Shown: positions 1 to 7,461 of the stretch, one piece after another
How positions within the stretch are numbered: the first letter of the stretch is position 1
How the letters are laid out: every line of letters starts with the position of its first letter
Assembly (NCBI GenBank): GCA_031552845.1
Contig: JAVBMC010000062.1
Location: 1-13,223 of the forward strand
Origin: JAVBMC01 sp031552845
GTDB taxonomy: Bacteria; Verrucomicrobiota; Kiritimatiellia; RFP12; DVOR01
Direction: 5' to 3'
Length of the DNA stretch: 13,223 bases
Made by a program: the position numbers and the translations under genes
The notes under the pieces: generated by a model
What the model was told of the DNA's origin: nothing
Databases searched by the model: none
Seen by the model: only the letters and a program-made list of their open reading frames with translations

Positions 1-243
1 CGCCGTCACACGCCCGGAGCCATGGTCTACTACGCCCACCCCTATAGCTCTTGGGAACGCGGTAGCAATGAAAACAATCACCGCCTCATCCGCCGCTTCG
101 CCCCCAAAGGCAGCCGGTTAAGCCTCGTGCCCCACCGTGAACTCGCCGAAGGCGTTAGCTTCATCAACCAGTTCCCTCGCAAGCTCTTTAACGGGCAATC
201 TGCTCTTGAACGATGGAACGCAGCTTTGAAAACAATCGCCTGA
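1..243 (+). CDS. IS30-family transposase, C-terminal fragment (5' end outside window)
   Basis: The frame is open from the first base, so this is the tail of a longer gene cut by the window edge. About 80 residues remain. The segment reading AHPYSSWERGSNENNHRLIR is the hallmark of the IS30-family DDE transposase catalytic core. The Glu in the WERGSNEN stretch is the expected third acidic catalytic residue of the DD(33)E triad, known for the family. The final segment (LAEGVSFINQFPRKLFNGQS, then ALERW) is the usual IS30 C-terminus. The two upstream Asp residues lie outside the window, so activity of the gene cannot be judged. A second, diverged copy lies on the minus strand at the other end of the window; their last 37 residues agree at 27 positions. 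Family assignment is firm; element name unknown. Confidence 0.93.
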   Translation, partial: RRHTPGAMVYYAHPYSSWERGSNENNHRLIRRFAPKGSRLSLVPHRELAEGVSFINQFPRKLFNGQSALERWNAALKTIA

Positions 244-270
244 AAGTGAAATCATTTATTGCAATGAACC
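1..270 (+). mobile_element. IS30-family insertion sequence, right (3') end, partial
   Basis: The element comprises the transposase tail plus at least 27 bp after its stop codon. The 30 bases 241-270, starting at the TGA, are identical to the reverse complement of 13083-13112 next to the other IS30 copy. The coding DNA just upstream is only about 81% identical between copies (22 differences in 114 bases by hand count). Conservation of the non-coding end suggests it is part of the terminal inverted repeat or a transposase site. Similarity stops abruptly at 270. Either the true IS end is near 270, or this copy is broken there and the normal end lies further out. The left end is outside the window, and no target duplication can be checked. 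Confidence 0.8.
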
Positions 271-617
271 CCGCCGCATTGCGATTTACCCGTTGCACAT
301 AGTTGCCTCCAAGGACCCAATCAATTGGTGCGAGAGACCAGCCGCCGTTCCTGCTCGGGCGCAGAAACGGCCTAGACAAAGTAGTTGAATGTCAAAGAAC
401 GCTACACCCGTCCGGCAATAATTCACCTCAAACGGCTGCAATCATTAAAAGGCGAGTATATCGAATCAACTAGAAAACTCAAACCTATATTGTTCGAGGC
501 CCGTCTTTTATTGCAGCCTGTAAGAGACAGAATACGCTTGGCCTGAAGAGAACCATGACGGTAGAACGGTGATGAGCGGTGGCTCAGGAGCGGGACTGAC
601 GTAGCGGTCAAGCGTGC

Positions 618-657
618 TTCCGGGCGGTACGTCGATGGGTTGACCTAGCTCCCGGAA
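618..657. repeat. Inverted repeat upstream of pckG promoter
   Basis: TTCCGGG at 618-624 pairs perfectly with CCCGGAA at 651-657 around a 26-base loop. A further short pair overlaps it: GGTCAA at 606-611 with TTGACC at 640-645. It ends about 24 bases before the -35 box of the probable pckG promoter. It could be an operator, part of a small transcript, or chance; there is no T-run, so it is not an intrinsic terminator. Confidence 0.25.
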
Positions 658-680
658 TCTTGTAAATAAGACGTTTTGCC

Positions 681-709
681 TTGTGTTGGCGGGGGAGTTT
701 TGCTAAACT
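681..709 (+). promoter_or_regulatory. Probable sigma70-type promoter of pckG
   Basis: The -35 is TTGTGT (681-686) and the -10 is TAAACT (704-709), separated by 17 bases. TGC directly before the -10 gives an extended -10. The predicted start is near 716, leaving a leader of about 90 bases before the ATG at 805. The -35 matches the consensus poorly. Support comes from the spacing, the extended -10 and the same layout upstream of the operon at 5448-5476. Confidence 0.45.
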
Positions 710-711
710 GT

Positions 712-728
712 CCGGCTATGTCAGCCGG
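712..728 (+). promoter_or_regulatory. Short hairpin at predicted pckG transcript 5' end
   Basis: CCGGCT (712-717) and AGCCGG (723-728) form a perfect 6-bp stem with a 5-base loop at the predicted transcription start. It could cap the mRNA 5' end for stability or serve as a small operator. An in-frame ATG at 718 sits in the loop. Confidence 0.3.
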
Positions 729-804
729 CGTCTCCGGGTGTGTGTCGGGTTCGATGCGCGTGGGAGGCAATGGGGTTTTTGTGTGTAGTAGTGGAGATTA
801 TCAA

Positions 805-2637
<1,833 letters not shown>

Positions 2638-2661
2638 TAGCCTGTAACAGGTTAGCGTTTC

Positions 2662-2695
2662 AAAAAGCCCTCTGCTCCGGCAGGGGGCTTTTTTT
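2662..2695 (+). terminator. Intrinsic terminator of pckG
   Basis: A 14-bp stem pairs AAAAAGCCCTCTGC (2662-2675) with GCAGGGGGCTTTTT (2680-2693), with one G-T wobble and a 4-base loop TCCG. The right arm runs into a 7-T tract (2689-2695). It begins about 25 bases after the stop codon. The A-run at the left base also gives weak potential for termination in the opposite direction. Confidence 0.93.
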
Positions 2696-2774
2696 GTATC
2701 ACCGCCGCAAAAAGATTTTTGTGAGTCGTTTAGCGGATTAGCCGGGTCCGCTTATTGGGTTGATGAGGAGGGTT

Positions 2775-2874
2775 TACTTCATTGAGTGCGTCCGAGTACT
2801 TCATTGTGTACGTTTGAACACTTCCCTGTGCGCGTCTGAGTACTTCATTGTATACGTTTGAGTACTTACCGATG
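2775..2874. repeat. Tandem array of four 22-bp units plus a partial fifth
   Basis: Units lie at 2775-2796, 2797-2818, 2819-2840 and 2841-2862, with a 12-base partial at 2863-2874. Each full unit begins TACTTCATTG (CACTTCCCTG in unit 3) and ends in a GCGT or ACGT core followed by YYGAR. Units 2 and 4 are the most alike. The period is exactly 22 with no spacers, so each unit advances about two helical turns and equivalent bases face the same side of the DNA. This resembles stacked binding sites or iterons, but no replication gene is nearby. It is not a CRISPR array, because there are no unique spacers. Confidence 0.85.
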
Positions 2875-2930
2875 AACAACCGCTTGCTTTGCTGTTCCTC
2901 CCGGTAAGCAGGCCGGCCATACCCTGAAGC

Positions 2931-2958
2931 GCTCCATCGGCGGAACATTGTTGCATGG
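2931..2958 (+). repeat. 28-bp dispersed direct repeat, copy 1
   Basis: These 28 bases are identical to 5428-5455. The repeat begins GCTCCATCGG and contains the 9-base palindrome AACATTGTT (2944-2952), then TTGCATGG. Sequence on both sides differs between copies. In this copy no -10 box sits at the right distance downstream of TTGCAT, so it does not appear to be a promoter here. Confidence 0.88.
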
Positions 2959-3074
2959 GCAATGACGGGACTTGCCACTTGATTCATGCCCTCAAGGTCG
3001 TGCAAAAATTATGTCGAGGCCTATTTCTCTTGCGCCCCTTGACTCAAGCCTTTACGCTCGATTCTCTATTTGGC

Positions 3075-3103
3075 TTGTTTTTGTCGAGGGGATGATGTAT
3101 GCT
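3075..3103 (+). promoter_or_regulatory. Possible promoter of lipid module
   Basis: TTGTTT (3075-3080), a 17-base spacer and TATGCT (3098-3103). The predicted start near 3110 leaves a leader of about 60 bases before the ATG at 3173. The match is modest. The location, after the pckG terminator and before a three-gene unit with no other upstream promoter, is the main support. Confidence 0.35.
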
Positions 3104-3172
3104 ACGTACTGAGTTTAGGATTTGCAGAATGCGGGTGGTCTGAAATAACCGTCATTGAATTAAGGGAGTCAA

Positions 3173-3778
3173 ATGCCTTCTATTTATACGCTGAAATCTC
3201 GTTTTCAAGATTTGCTGAGGCCGTCGGTCAAAGCTTTGTTTAAGATGGGTGTTACCGCTAATCAGGTTACAGTGGCGGCTTTTGTCCTGTCGGCATTAGT
3301 TGGAGCATGTCTCTATTTTGTTCCTTTCCGCCTCATACTGTTACTAGTCCCGGTCTTCCTTTTTGTCCGCATGGCTCTCAACGCCATTGACGGCATGCTG
3401 GCGCGGGAACATCAGCAGAAATCTGATTTGGGAGCGATCTTGAATGAAATGGGCGATGTGTTTGCCGATGCTGTAATTTACGTGCCGCTAATGCTGGTCA
3501 CAGGGGTTGGGTTTTGGCTGTTGGTCCTGACGTTAGTGCTATCGATTGCCAGTGAGATGCTGGGCGTTGTCGGCGTCCAGATTGGTGCCTCACGGCGTTA
3601 TGACGGCCCGATGGGAAAGAGTGATCGGGCATTTTTGTTCAGCGCATTAGCATTGGTCTTCATGTTCTACCCTGATGTACGGATCAGCATGCTGGTAATG
3701 GGGGGCATGGATTTATTGCTCGTGTTCACACTGTTGAACCGGGCAAAGGGCGCGTTGAAGGAGGCAGGCAACAAATGA
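3173..3778 (+). CDS. ynbA: CDP-alcohol phosphatidyltransferase, YnbA type
   Basis: Integral membrane enzyme of 201 residues that should transfer the phosphatidyl group of CDP-diacylglycerol to an alcohol. Several hydrophobic helices are visible (about 32-50, 52-68, 102-135, 155-167, 172-188). The CDP-alcohol signature DxxDGxxARx8GxxxDxxxD lies at residues 70-95, but its first and third Asp are Asn (Asn70, Asn91). Asp73, Gly74, Ala77, Arg78, Gly87 and Asp95 are kept. From memory, Escherichia coli YnbA has the same changes and shares the blocks VTAN, VRMALNA-DGMLARE and LGAILNE-GDV, and a GP-GKSDRA block. AAGGGAG at 3162-3168 supports the ATG start. The stop overlaps the next gene by 4 bases (ATGA), so translation is probably coupled. 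Alcohol substrate unknown. Confidence 0.88.
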   Translation: MPSIYTLKSRFQDLLRPSVKALFKMGVTANQVTVAAFVLSALVGACLYFVPFRLILLLVPVFLFVRMALNAIDGMLAREHQQKSDLGAILNEMGDVFADAVIYVPLMLVTGVGFWLLVLTLVLSIASEMLGVVGVQIGASRRYDGPMGKSDRAFLFSALALVFMFYPDVRISMLVMGGMDLLLVFTLLNRAKGALKEAGNK

Positions 3779-4716
3779 TGACGTTCACATCCTCACCTAT
3801 TTTATTATGGGCTATCGGTGCAGTGTTTGCGCTGCTCATCACGGCAACTGTGATTGTACAAGCATTGATTTGGAGGCGGCCTGAGCGTGACTATACCGAA
3901 CTCAGCCAGCGGGTGAACAGCTGGTGGCTGATGGTCAGCGTCTTTTCGATATCGATGTTGGTCAGCTCGAAGCTCTCAGTCATTTTTATGGCGTTTCTCA
4001 GTTTCATGGCGCTCAAGGAGTTCTTCACGATTATCCCAACCCGACGCACCGATCGGCGCGTTTTGTTTTGGGCTTACCTGACGATCCCGATGCAGTTCTA
4101 CCTCATCTATATCGGGTGGTATACGCTGTTTATCATATTCATTCCCATCTACGCCTTCTTTTTCATCACCGTGCGCATGGTGTTGACTCAGCAGACAGAG
4201 GGTTTTCTGAGGTCGACGGCAACCATTCACTGGCTGTTGATGATTACGGTTTACTCTTTGGGACACGCGGCTTATCTCATGAAGCTGCCGCCATTGGAGA
4301 ACTTTGCCGTGGGCGGCGCAGGCCTCATGTTCTACCTTGTGCTTATTGTTCAGCTGAATGATGTAGCCCAGTACGTCTGGGGTAAAAGCTTCGGCAAGCA
4401 CAAGATCCTCCCCATCGTCAGCCCCAAAAAGACATGGGAAGGTTTCTTGGGAGGCGTCTTTACCTCCACCCTCGTCTCACTGTTGGTTGCACAATATCTG
4501 ACACCGTTCACAGTGGGTGAATCCGCCATAGTTGGTGCAGGACTGGCTGTTCTGGGATTTCTGGGTGATGTTACCATCTCTGCTATCAAACGCGATTTGG
4601 GTGTTAAAGATACCGGGCGCCTTCTTCCCGGACATGGCGGCATAATGGATCGGATTGACAGTCTGACATTGACCGCGCCCCTTTTCTTTCACGTAGTCTG
4701 GTATTGGGCCTACTAA
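3775..4716 (+). CDS. ynbB: CdsA-family phosphatidate cytidylyltransferase, YnbB type
   Basis: Polytopic membrane protein of 313 residues. It should convert phosphatidic acid + CTP to CDP-diacylglycerol, the substrate of the preceding enzyme. The CdsA signature is complete at residues 269-295: SAIKRD, then GVKD, then LLPGHGGIMDRID. The upstream block NDVAQYVWGKSFGKHK, with SPKKTWEG (196-223), is also typical. At least seven hydrophobic segments cover the N-terminal two thirds. The family resemblance is to E. coli YnbB more than to the housekeeping CdsA, and the ynbA-ynbB pairing matches the E. coli order (from memory). The start is the ATG at 3775, which overlaps the previous stop and has AAGGAGG at 3758-3764. 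A second ATG follows directly at 3778 and could be used instead. Whether this is the cell's only CdsA cannot be told from the window. Confidence 0.9.
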   Translation: MMTFTSSPILLWAIGAVFALLITATVIVQALIWRRPERDYTELSQRVNSWWLMVSVFSISMLVSSKLSVIFMAFLSFMALKEFFTIIPTRRTDRRVLFWAYLTIPMQFYLIYIGWYTLFIIFIPIYAFFFITVRMVLTQQTEGFLRSTATIHWLLMITVYSLGHAAYLMKLPPLENFAVGGAGLMFYLVLIVQLNDVAQYVWGKSFGKHKILPIVSPKKTWEGFLGGVFTSTLVSLLVAQYLTPFTVGESAIVGAGLAVLGFLGDVTISAIKRDLGVKDTGRLLPGHGGIMDRIDSLTLTAPLFFHVVWYWAY

Positions 4717-5382
4717 ATGAGCCTTATCCTGCGCGCTTTCTTTTATTTAGTCATCGGGCGCCTCGTAACCGGCATCCTGCTGGGACTCAACATCATCAGC
4801 CGATCTAATCTCCCTCGAAAAGGTCCCGCGATTATTGCCTGCAACCATAACAGCCACTTGGATATTATGGTGATTATGAGCGCGCTCAATTGGCGGACTG
4901 CAATGAACACACATCCCGTCGCCGCGGCGGATTATTTCATGTGCAATCCTTTCATGCGCTGGTTCTCAACGCAGGTTGTCGGCATCATTCCGCTCAAACG
5001 CCATATCTCTGTCGGCGACCGCGATGTTTTCGCCGCCTGTCATGCGGCCCTGCAGCAAAACAAGCTTTTGATCATCTTTCCCGAAGGCAGCCGCGGCGAG
5101 CCTGAACACCTTTCTGAACTTAAAAGCGGTATCGCCCATCTCGTCCGGCAACACCCCCATACTCCAGTAATTCCAATGTTTATTCGAGGCCTTGGCAAAA
5201 CCTTGCCGCGCGGTGAAGCGCTCTTTGTTCCCTTCTTTTGTGATGTAATAATTGACCGCCCCATCATCGGCATCACACAAAAAGAGGCTTTTATGACGGA
5301 GCTGAATGCACGCTTCCAACATCTCGCCAAACTTGCCGAAAAACAGGAAGACCCTCAACAAGCAACCGTTACGTCAGATTAA
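4717..5382 (+). CDS. PlsC-like lysophospholipid (1-acyl-glycerol-3-phosphate) acyltransferase
   Basis: Membrane-associated acyltransferase of 221 residues in the PlsC/LPLAT family, expected to acylate a lysophospholipid such as 1-acyl-glycerol-3-phosphate. An N-terminal hydrophobic helix (about 3-27) precedes all four family motifs. These are HNSHLD (His44, Asp49; the HX4D catalytic pair), GIIPLKRH (89-96), FPEGSRGEPE (121-130) and VIPMFIRG (151-158). The ATG directly follows the stop of the CdsA-like gene with no gap. I see no clear ribosome binding site, so translation is probably coupled. Product phosphatidic acid would feed the cytidylyltransferase and then the CDP-alcohol transferase, which makes the three genes a coherent pathway. 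A different acyl acceptor, for example an ornithine or amino lipid, cannot be excluded. No strong terminator follows. Confidence 0.9.
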   Translation: MSLILRAFFYLVIGRLVTGILLGLNIISRSNLPRKGPAIIACNHNSHLDIMVIMSALNWRTAMNTHPVAAADYFMCNPFMRWFSTQVVGIIPLKRHISVGDRDVFAACHAALQQNKLLIIFPEGSRGEPEHLSELKSGIAHLVRQHPHTPVIPMFIRGLGKTLPRGEALFVPFFCDVIIDRPIIGITQKEAFMTELNARFQHLAKLAEKQEDPQQATVTSD

Positions 5383-5427
5383 TATTTCCAAAAAACCACG
5401 CGTCAACCGGCACTCATTTCCCGGCGT

Positions 5428-5455
5428 GCTCCATCGGCGGAACATTGTTGCATGG
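5428..5455 (+). repeat. 28-bp dispersed direct repeat, copy 2
   Basis: Identical over 28 bases to 2931-2958. Here the final part supplies TTGCAT (5448-5453), which is exactly 17 bases from a good -10 box. The palindrome AACATTGTT (5441-5449) overlaps that -35 by two bases. The repeat therefore sits where an operator or an upstream promoter element would be. Confidence 0.88.
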
Positions 5456-5476
5456 CGGCGGGGGTTGTGCTATACT
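5448..5476 (+). promoter_or_regulatory. Promoter of the nucleotidase-peptidase-glycosidase operon
   Basis: TTGCAT (5448-5453), a 17-base spacer and TATACT (5471-5476), with TGTGC giving an extended -10. This is the strongest promoter match in the window. The predicted start near 5483 leaves only about 15-20 bases of leader, ending in AGGGAG (5486-5491) and the first gene. It probably drives all four genes to 12902, because the internal gaps are -4, 16 and 14 bases. Confidence 0.65.
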
Positions 5477-5502
5477 GAGGAGATTAGGGAGAACTGTTGG
5501 GG

Positions 5503-6081
5503 ATGAAGGTTTATATCGATTTTGATGACGTACTGTGCGAAACCGCACGGGCGTTAGCTGAGATGGCGGAGCGGTTTTTCGGTGCATGCGTGCCGTATGA
5601 GGCGATTGAAGCTTTTGATCTGCGCACCTCCTTTCAGCTCGATGAGGCCGCCTATCTGACGCTCATGCAGGCGGCGCATCATGACGATTTTCTGCTGAAC
5701 CTCACCCCGGCGCCCGATGCCGTGCCGGCATTGAAGGCGCTGATTGCAGGGGGCGTGGAGCCGGTGATTGTGACGGGCCGTCCACCGGACACGCAGGCGG
5801 TTTCGCTCGCATGGCTTGCGTTGTATGACTTGCGGGATATTCCTATTGTCCACCTCGACAAATACGGCCGTTGGCCGAGCGGCGGCGCGGTCTCCCTTGC
5901 CGAATTCAACGCGATGCACTTCGATGCCGCCGTTGAAGACTCTCCCCAAGGCCTCGACCTGCTTTCCGTACGTACTAATTGTACAGTGATTGTATTTGAC
6001 CGTCCGTGGAACCGCAATTACAGCGCGCCCGGATTGATACGCTGTCGGCATTGGCCGGCGATTGTGGAGTATTTGTTATGA
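5503..6081 (+). CDS. HAD-superfamily phosphatase, 5'(3')-deoxyribonucleotidase-like
   Basis: Small cytosolic protein of 192 residues. HAD motif I is IDFDDV (nucleophile Asp6, acid/base Asp8), motif II is VTGR (Thr91), the motif III Lys is probably Lys120, and motif IV is VEDSPQG (Glu145, Asp146). The helical insert between motifs I and II (about 15-65) is a C1-type cap. The FDRPWNR block (165-171) resembles the 5'(3')-deoxyribonucleotidase (NT5C) group, so nucleoside monophosphate dephosphorylation is the best guess; the true substrate is unproven. ATG 5503 is chosen because MKVYIDFDD is a normal HAD N-terminus. A TTG at 5497, two codons earlier, has better spacing (5 bases) from AGGGAG at 5486-5491 and is a real alternative. 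The stop overlaps the next start by 4 bases (ATGA). Confidence 0.8.
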   Translation: MKVYIDFDDVLCETARALAEMAERFFGACVPYEAIEAFDLRTSFQLDEAAYLTLMQAAHHDDFLLNLTPAPDAVPALKALIAGGVEPVIVTGRPPDTQAVSLAWLALYDLRDIPIVHLDKYGRWPSGGAVSLAEFNAMHFDAAVEDSPQGLDLLSVRTNCTVIVFDRPWNRNYSAPGLIRCRHWPAIVEYLL

Positions 6082-7445
6082 CGCTTAAAGACGCGACCGC
6101 TTACTTCGAGGCCCATCAAGAGCACCTGCTTACCGATTGGTTCGACTTCCTGCGTTTCCCCTCTATCGGCGCAGATCCAAAGCACCTCGGCGATTGCGCC
6201 CGCTGCGCGACGTGGCTGAAGCAGCAGTTCAAACTCCTCGGCTTCATGGTCGAACTCGTGCAGACCGAGGTCTCCAAGCCGCCGGTGCTCTTTGCCGAGT
6301 GTGCCGGCGAGGGTCACACCGTCCTTTTCTACGGACACTACGACGTGCAGCCCGTCGACCCGCTGGAGGGTTGGAACACGCCGCCCTTTGAACCCACTCT
6401 CGCCGATGGCCGCGTCTATGCACGCGGCGCCGAGGACAACAAGGGACAAGTCTTCGCATTCCTCGCCGCAGTCAAAGCGCTCCGCACCGCAGGCCTGCCT
6501 CTACCCAAGCTCAAGGTCATTATTGAAGGCCAAGAGGAAAGCGGCAGCGACGCCCTCTCCTCCCTCGTCACTGCGCGCCGTCAGCAGCTCGCTGCAGACG
6601 TCCTGCTGGTGAGCGACACCGGCATGCATGCATCCGGACGTCCCGCTATTGTCGCGGGACTGCGCGGTGTGTCGCACTTCACTGTCACCCTGCGCGGGGC
6701 GGAGTACGATTTACACTCCGGCCTGCACGGCGGCATTGCGCCGAACACCGCACAAAGCATGATCGCCCTGCTCCGTTCACTGCACGATGACAAGGGCCGC
6801 GTCGCAGTCGAAGGCTTTTATGACCACGTCAAGATGCCGACCGATGAAGAGCTGCGCCTCGCCGACGAAGTACCTTTTGATGCGGAAGCGTATGAGCAGG
6901 AAATCGGCACCGCCCCGCTCGGCGGCGAAGAGGGCCTCTCCCCTACCTTACGTGGATGCTTCCTCCCGACGGTCGAGGTCAACGGCGTTCACAGCGGCTA
7001 CGGCGGCCCCGGTTCGAAGACGGTTATCCCCGCAATCGCCGTGGCCAAGCTAAGTTTGCGCCTTGTGCCCTGCCAGCCGCCGCAGGAAACGACCGAGCTC
7101 GTGGTGGAGCATCTCAAGAAACATTGCCCCCGCGGCTGCATCGTCGAGATTTCCGACGTGACCGGCTGCGAGCCGGGCTTCCGCCTGCCGCTGGATGTGC
7201 CTGCGGTACGCCTCGCGCAGGACGTCCTTCAACAGCTCGACCCGCGCGGTGCCGTCTTCAAATGGGAAGGTGCCTCCATTCCTATCGTTGCGCGGCTGCG
7301 CGATGTCAGCGGCGCGGCGCCTTTGCTTGTGGGCTTTGGCCGCCAGGAAGATCGCATCCATTCGCCAAATGAATCTTACGGACTCGACCAGCTCTTGCTG
7401 GGTCTGCAGTGGAACGCTTTAATGCTCAGTGAACTCTCACGCTAA
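6078..7445 (+). CDS. M20-family metallopeptidase (dipeptidase/CNDP-like)
   Basis: Zinc-type exopeptidase or deacylase of 455 residues without a signal peptide, so presumably cytosolic. All M20 active-site elements are visible. GHYDVQP gives His87 (metal) and Asp89 (catalytic helper). AEDNKGQ gives the bridging Asp120. EGQEESGS gives Glu153 (general base) and Glu154 (metal). Asp180 in VSDTGM and His428 in DRIHSPNE complete the metal set. The dimerisation domain includes DLHSGLHGG and VNGVHSGYGG. Length and motif spacing fit the carnosinase/PepV-like branch that cleaves dipeptides, though some relatives cleave N-acyl amino acids. The start at ATG 6078 overlaps the previous stop and has GGAG at 6066-6069; an upstream in-frame start at 6006 would overlap the previous gene by 76 bases and is unlikely. 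The next gene follows after 16 bases. Confidence 0.92.
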   Translation: MTLKDATAYFEAHQEHLLTDWFDFLRFPSIGADPKHLGDCARCATWLKQQFKLLGFMVELVQTEVSKPPVLFAECAGEGHTVLFYGHYDVQPVDPLEGWNTPPFEPTLADGRVYARGAEDNKGQVFAFLAAVKALRTAGLPLPKLKVIIEGQEESGSDALSSLVTARRQQLAADVLLVSDTGMHASGRPAIVAGLRGVSHFTVTLRGAEYDLHSGLHGGIAPNTAQSMIALLRSLHDDKGRVAVEGFYDHVKMPTDEELRLADEVPFDAEAYEQEIGTAPLGGEEGLSPTLRGCFLPTVEVNGVHSGYGGPGSKTVIPAIAVAKLSLRLVPCQPPQETTELVVEHLKKHCPRGCIVEISDVTGCEPGFRLPLDVPAVRLAQDVLQQLDPRGAVFKWEGASIPIVARLRDVSGAAPLLVGFGRQEDRIHSPNESYGLDQLLLGLQWNALMLSELSR

Positions 7446-7461
7446 TAAACAAGGGAACGAC

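Larger units (their letters stand above)
271..804. other. Intergenic region between IS30 end and pckG
   Basis: About 530 bases without a convincing gene. Only short open frames are present (about 60 residues); none has both a good ribosome binding site and a recognisable product. The stretch 271-680 may be eroded mobile or repetitive DNA beside the insertion sequence, but I recognise no family. The features I can support are an inverted repeat at 618-657, a probable promoter at 681-709 and a short hairpin at 712-728 in the pckG leader. No tRNA, SRP RNA or tmRNA signature was seen. Confidence 0.6.
2638..3172. other. Repeat-rich intergenic region between pckG and lipid module
   Basis: A 535-base gap without a credible gene. 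It contains the pckG terminator, a tandem array of 22-bp units, one copy of a 28-bp repeat also found before the operon at 5503, and a weak promoter before the CDP-alcohol transferase gene. A 91-residue open frame on the minus strand (2730-3005) runs through both repeats; it lacks family resemblance and is probably not a gene. Confidence 0.7.

Noticed and set aside
423..611. A 62-residue minus-strand frame upstream of pckG
   Set aside because: No ribosome binding site or recognisable product; it ends in low-information sequence near the IS fragment.
541..660. Possible SRP, tmRNA or other house-keeping RNA
   Set aside because: The conserved SRP Alu/SRP54-binding loop sequence and the tmRNA CCA-type end were looked for and not found.
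2775..2874. CRISPR array
   Set aside because: Units abut directly with no unique spacers, units are degenerate, and no cas genes are present.
2730..3005. A 91-residue minus-strand frame across the 22-bp array and the 28-bp repeat
   Set aside because: Its repeated KYS..NEV pattern simply reflects three 22-bp units equalling 22 codons. Parts are dictated by repeats that also occur elsewhere without this frame. It has no family resemblance.
5397..5428. Terminator after the acyltransferase gene
   Set aside because: Only two 4-bp stems (CACG/CGTG and CCGG/CCGG) with a bulge and no T-tract; too weak to call.
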